Shown one piece after another: positions 55,801 through 57,728 of a stretch of 57,728 nt of DNA. The translations under genes were made by a program, and so were the position numbers. Below the pieces are notes generated by a model that was not told the DNA's origin, did not search any database, and worked only from the letters and a program-made list of their open reading frames with translations. The DNA is taken from contig CAZSNT010000045.1 in NCBI GenBank assembly GCA_964607765.1, forward strand, positions 1 through 57,728. The letters are read 5' to 3'. The stretch is from CAZSNT01 sp964607765 (lineage in GTDB: Bacteria > Verrucomicrobiota > Lentisphaeria > Oligosphaerales > JABHEG01). Each line of letters begins with the position of its first letter. The first letter of the stretch is position 1.

Positions 55801-57230
55801 GCGTAGTACTCCCCGGGTGAGATCTCCTGCAGTCCCACGCTGGCGCCCGCCGCCGCCACGTCCTCAGGATCCAGGAAACGGCGCGGAGACAGCTCAACGA
55901 TCGGCTCCCCGGCGGCCGCCGCGGCCGCCGCAACCGGGACACCGGCGTCACGCAACCACTTGAGCGCCCTGCCTGACAGCAACGCTCGACACGAATCGAT
56001 CGAGTCCACACCGTGCTGGTTCTTCACAGGGCCGAAGTTCTCCTCGCGCACGGCTTCCAGGATCAACGTCTGCCGAGCCAGCGGCAGCGCGTCGAAAATG
56101 AACATCTCGAGCTTGTATGCGTTCGGCTCTGCGGGTGTCACTGCCTGCCCCGCCGCATCGACGAACGACACTTTCTTGTGCGCACGGTGCAGCGGCAGCT
56201 GCAGCGTGCCGCCGGCCGTGAGCCGTTCCACGAACTCCCGCGACAAGATGTGGATGGCGGGGCTGCCGGCCCGGAACCGCAGACGCCCTTCCTCGTCCAG
56301 CGCCTGAGCCAGGTCGTCGGGCATGTCGCTGTACTCGATGATCAAAAGCTTGCCGTCGACCACACAGAAATTGCCGAGCTTCTCGAATGGCCCCGTCTTG
56401 GTCAGAGACCGGCAGCTCATCTCGGAGCCGAGGGAGTCATGCAGGCCGAGGAACAACAGGTCGAACGGCTGCACCAGGGGGTTGTCGACCTGCCAGTACG
56501 AAACGTGATCCACGCCACGGCTCGCCATGTCGTCAAGAGCACCGGAATCCCGCAACGCCAGCAGGCTCCCGCCGTGGCCGTTGGGCGACAGCGCCAGCGC
56601 GCCTTTGTCCGCAAGCAGCAACTTGCCGTCCGGGCCGATCGCCGGCAGCGTGCCCTGCATGAAGCAAGACACGTTCGCGGCATCCAGACCGAAGGTGTCG
56701 TGCTCTTCGAAAAACTCACGTGTCGCCGCATCGTTGGTGGGGCTGGTCAGGATGTACCACGGGATGGTCGTGTCATACTTCCGTTGCGCGCGCAGGATCG
56801 ACTCGGCAAACAGCTCGAACAGGCTCTTGCCCTTGACCGGAGAGATGGGGAATGTGCCCTTCGGCGCATCATAGCCCAGACGCGTGCCCTGGCCGCCGGC
56901 TACGGTGAAACCGGCAACCCGGCCGGCACGCAGCAACTCACGCCCACGCTCGCGGGCGGCCTCGTACTCAGCCGCTTCCTCAGCCGTTCGAGGCGCCACG
57001 GGGTAATAGGACGCCGGCTCGATGCCCGACGGAACCGGCTCCTCAGCCAAGTCCAGCACGTAGTGTTTGATCCATCCCGCCAGCGTGGCCCAGTCAATGC
57101 CCGCCAGCTCGCCCAGAAACCTGGCCTGCTGCTCCGCCGTGAGCTCGCCCCGGAAACGCAGCAGATGCTCCTGCCCGTGCCGCCGCAACACGTCAAGTGC
57201 CGAGTCGTAATCGGCCAAACAACCTGTCAT
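55797..57230 (-). CDS. UDP-sugar (UDP-N-acetylglucosamine-type) pyrophosphorylase
   Basis: This 477-residue protein belongs to the UDPGP family (eukaryote-type UAP1 relatives). The signature is AGGQGTRLGYDAPKG (about 107), then TSPTNDAATREFFEE (about 158), LALSPNGHGGS (about 205) and a QVDNPL motif (about 239). It joins UTP with a sugar-1-phosphate, likely N-acetylglucosamine 1-phosphate. The start is ATG 57230, with GGGAG six bases upstream. Nearby nagB (amino-sugar side) and lipid A acylation make UDP-GlcNAc a plausible product. Confidence 0.88.
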   Translation of the reverse strand: MTGCLADYDSALDVLRRHGQEHLLRFRGELTAEQQARFLGELAGIDWATLAGWIKHYVLDLAEEPVPSGIEPASYYPVAPRTAEEAAEYEAARERGRELLRAGRVAGFTVAGGQGTRLGYDAPKGTFPISPVKGKSLFELFAESILRAQRKYDTTIPWYILTSPTNDAATREFFEEHDTFGLDAANVSCFMQGTLPAIGPDGKLLLADKGALALSPNGHGGSLLALRDSGALDDMASRGVDHVSYWQVDNPLVQPFDLLFLGLHDSLGSEMSCRSLTKTGPFEKLGNFCVVDGKLLIIEYSDMPDDLAQALDEEGRLRFRAGSPAIHILSREFVERLTAGGTLQLPLHRAHKKVSFVDAAGQAVTPAEPNAYKLEMFIFDALPLARQTLILEAVREENFGPVKNQHGVDSIDSCRALLSGRALKWLRDAGVPVAAAAAAAGEPIVELSPRRFLDPEDVAAAGASVGLQEISPGEYYA

Positions 57231-57728
57231 CCTTCGCTCCCTGGTCAGTGTCGAGTTCGGTGATGGGGATGGCATGGCAACGCCGGCGGACCCCGTCCGT
57301 GCCTCCCACGCTGCCATGCCGGCAAAACTGCTACGTTCCCACGTTCCCACACGTCGTGCAGTCACCCCTCTTGCTCCCACTGACAAACAGCCGAACTGCC
57401 AGCGTCCTCCCGCTACCAACATCCTACGACTAAGATAACTGCCGAAAGACCAGAAAACGAGCCGCGACGGACCGTGAAAGTGACGGGGCAGTCTTGCGCG
57501 GCACGCCGTAGCCCGGCGCTTCTGAGCCGGCTGTCCGGCGGCAGCGTGTATACGGCGAGTGACGCGGGCAGGGGTTGTCCCAGAAACGCTCCGTCACGCT
57601 GTGACCAACCCTCAACAGGGCAATACCACCGTGACGAGAGCGGAGCGTGGTTTGGGCGTCCGCCCCCTGGGACCGCCGAGCACCAGCTCGGCTCCGTTCT
57701 TGCCTGTGCTGGTCTCCCGAGCCGAGCT
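57231..57728. other. 498-base terminal gap with no recognised gene
   Basis: The last stretch of the window contains no convincing gene, RNA or long repeat. It should carry the promoter of the minus-strand pyrophosphorylase operon near its left end. A short open frame here has no ribosome binding site and unusual composition. Confidence 0.4.

Overview
The window is GC-rich and densely coded, with many 4-bp ATGA overlaps and short intergenic gaps. Three features point to a Gram-negative bacterium of the PVC superphylum, most likely Kiritimatiellota or Lentisphaerota: an LpxL-type lipid A acyltransferase; secreted multi-repeat proteins that combine FG-GAP, thrombospondin-3, beta-helix and dockerin-like segments; and a zinc-ribbon/LRR Ser/Thr kinase. 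The phylum is an inference from gene content, not a database match. I recognised no rRNA, tRNA, CRISPR array, phage or transposase gene.

Layout. 1-1.4 kb: a ribbon-helix-helix regulator and a His-rich membrane protein behind a promoter that contains a perfect palindrome (probable metal-homeostasis pair). 1.6-9.5 kb: two secreted proteins, one with 21 FG-GAP repeats. 9.5-15.9 kb: sugar and redox metabolism (fucose/arabinose-isomerase-like protein, NagB, ferritin-like protein, Zn-alcohol dehydrogenase coupled to a Gfo/Idh/MocA oxidoreductase, DUF362 ferredoxin protein). 15.9-19.6 kb: DJ-1-like protein, orphan ABC-2 permease and an anchored repeat-like protein, translationally coupled. 19.6-26.6 kb: a large exported helical-repeat protein and a transmembrane Ser/Thr kinase in a neighbourhood rich in dispersed repeats.

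26.6-35.1 kb is the most suggestive operon: adenylate kinase, a divergent second adenylate-kinase-like protein, a BioD/DRTGG protein, ADP-forming acetyl-CoA synthetase, a CoA-transferase fused to a GNAT acetyltransferase, an AcuC/HDAC-type deacetylase and an exported archaemetzincin. It could join acetate/acetyl-CoA energy conservation to protein-acetylation control. 35.2-37.3 kb: a decayed and an intact DUF4143 ATPase. 37.7-41.1 kb: an OFA-family carboxylate transporter and AMP-forming acetyl-CoA synthetase. 41.6-48.6 kb: coaD, yceD, rpmF, plsX, fabH, fabD, fabG, acpP and fabF, the classic fatty-acid synthesis cluster. 48.7-53.5 kb: LysM lipoprotein, 7TM-HD (PgpH-like) phosphodiesterase, YbeY and CorC-like CBS protein. 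53.5-57.2 kb (minus strand): UDP-sugar pyrophosphorylase, small unknown protein, LpxL-like acyltransferase and alpha/beta hydrolase.

Several intergenic gaps hold structured repeats: phased heptanucleotide arrays of consensus RTCACGN directly before three genes, a second heptad family (AACACTG), a roughly 130-bp repeat present in two divergent promoter regions, and a 347-bp MITE-like element with GGGGTCAGCCACGG-type ends.
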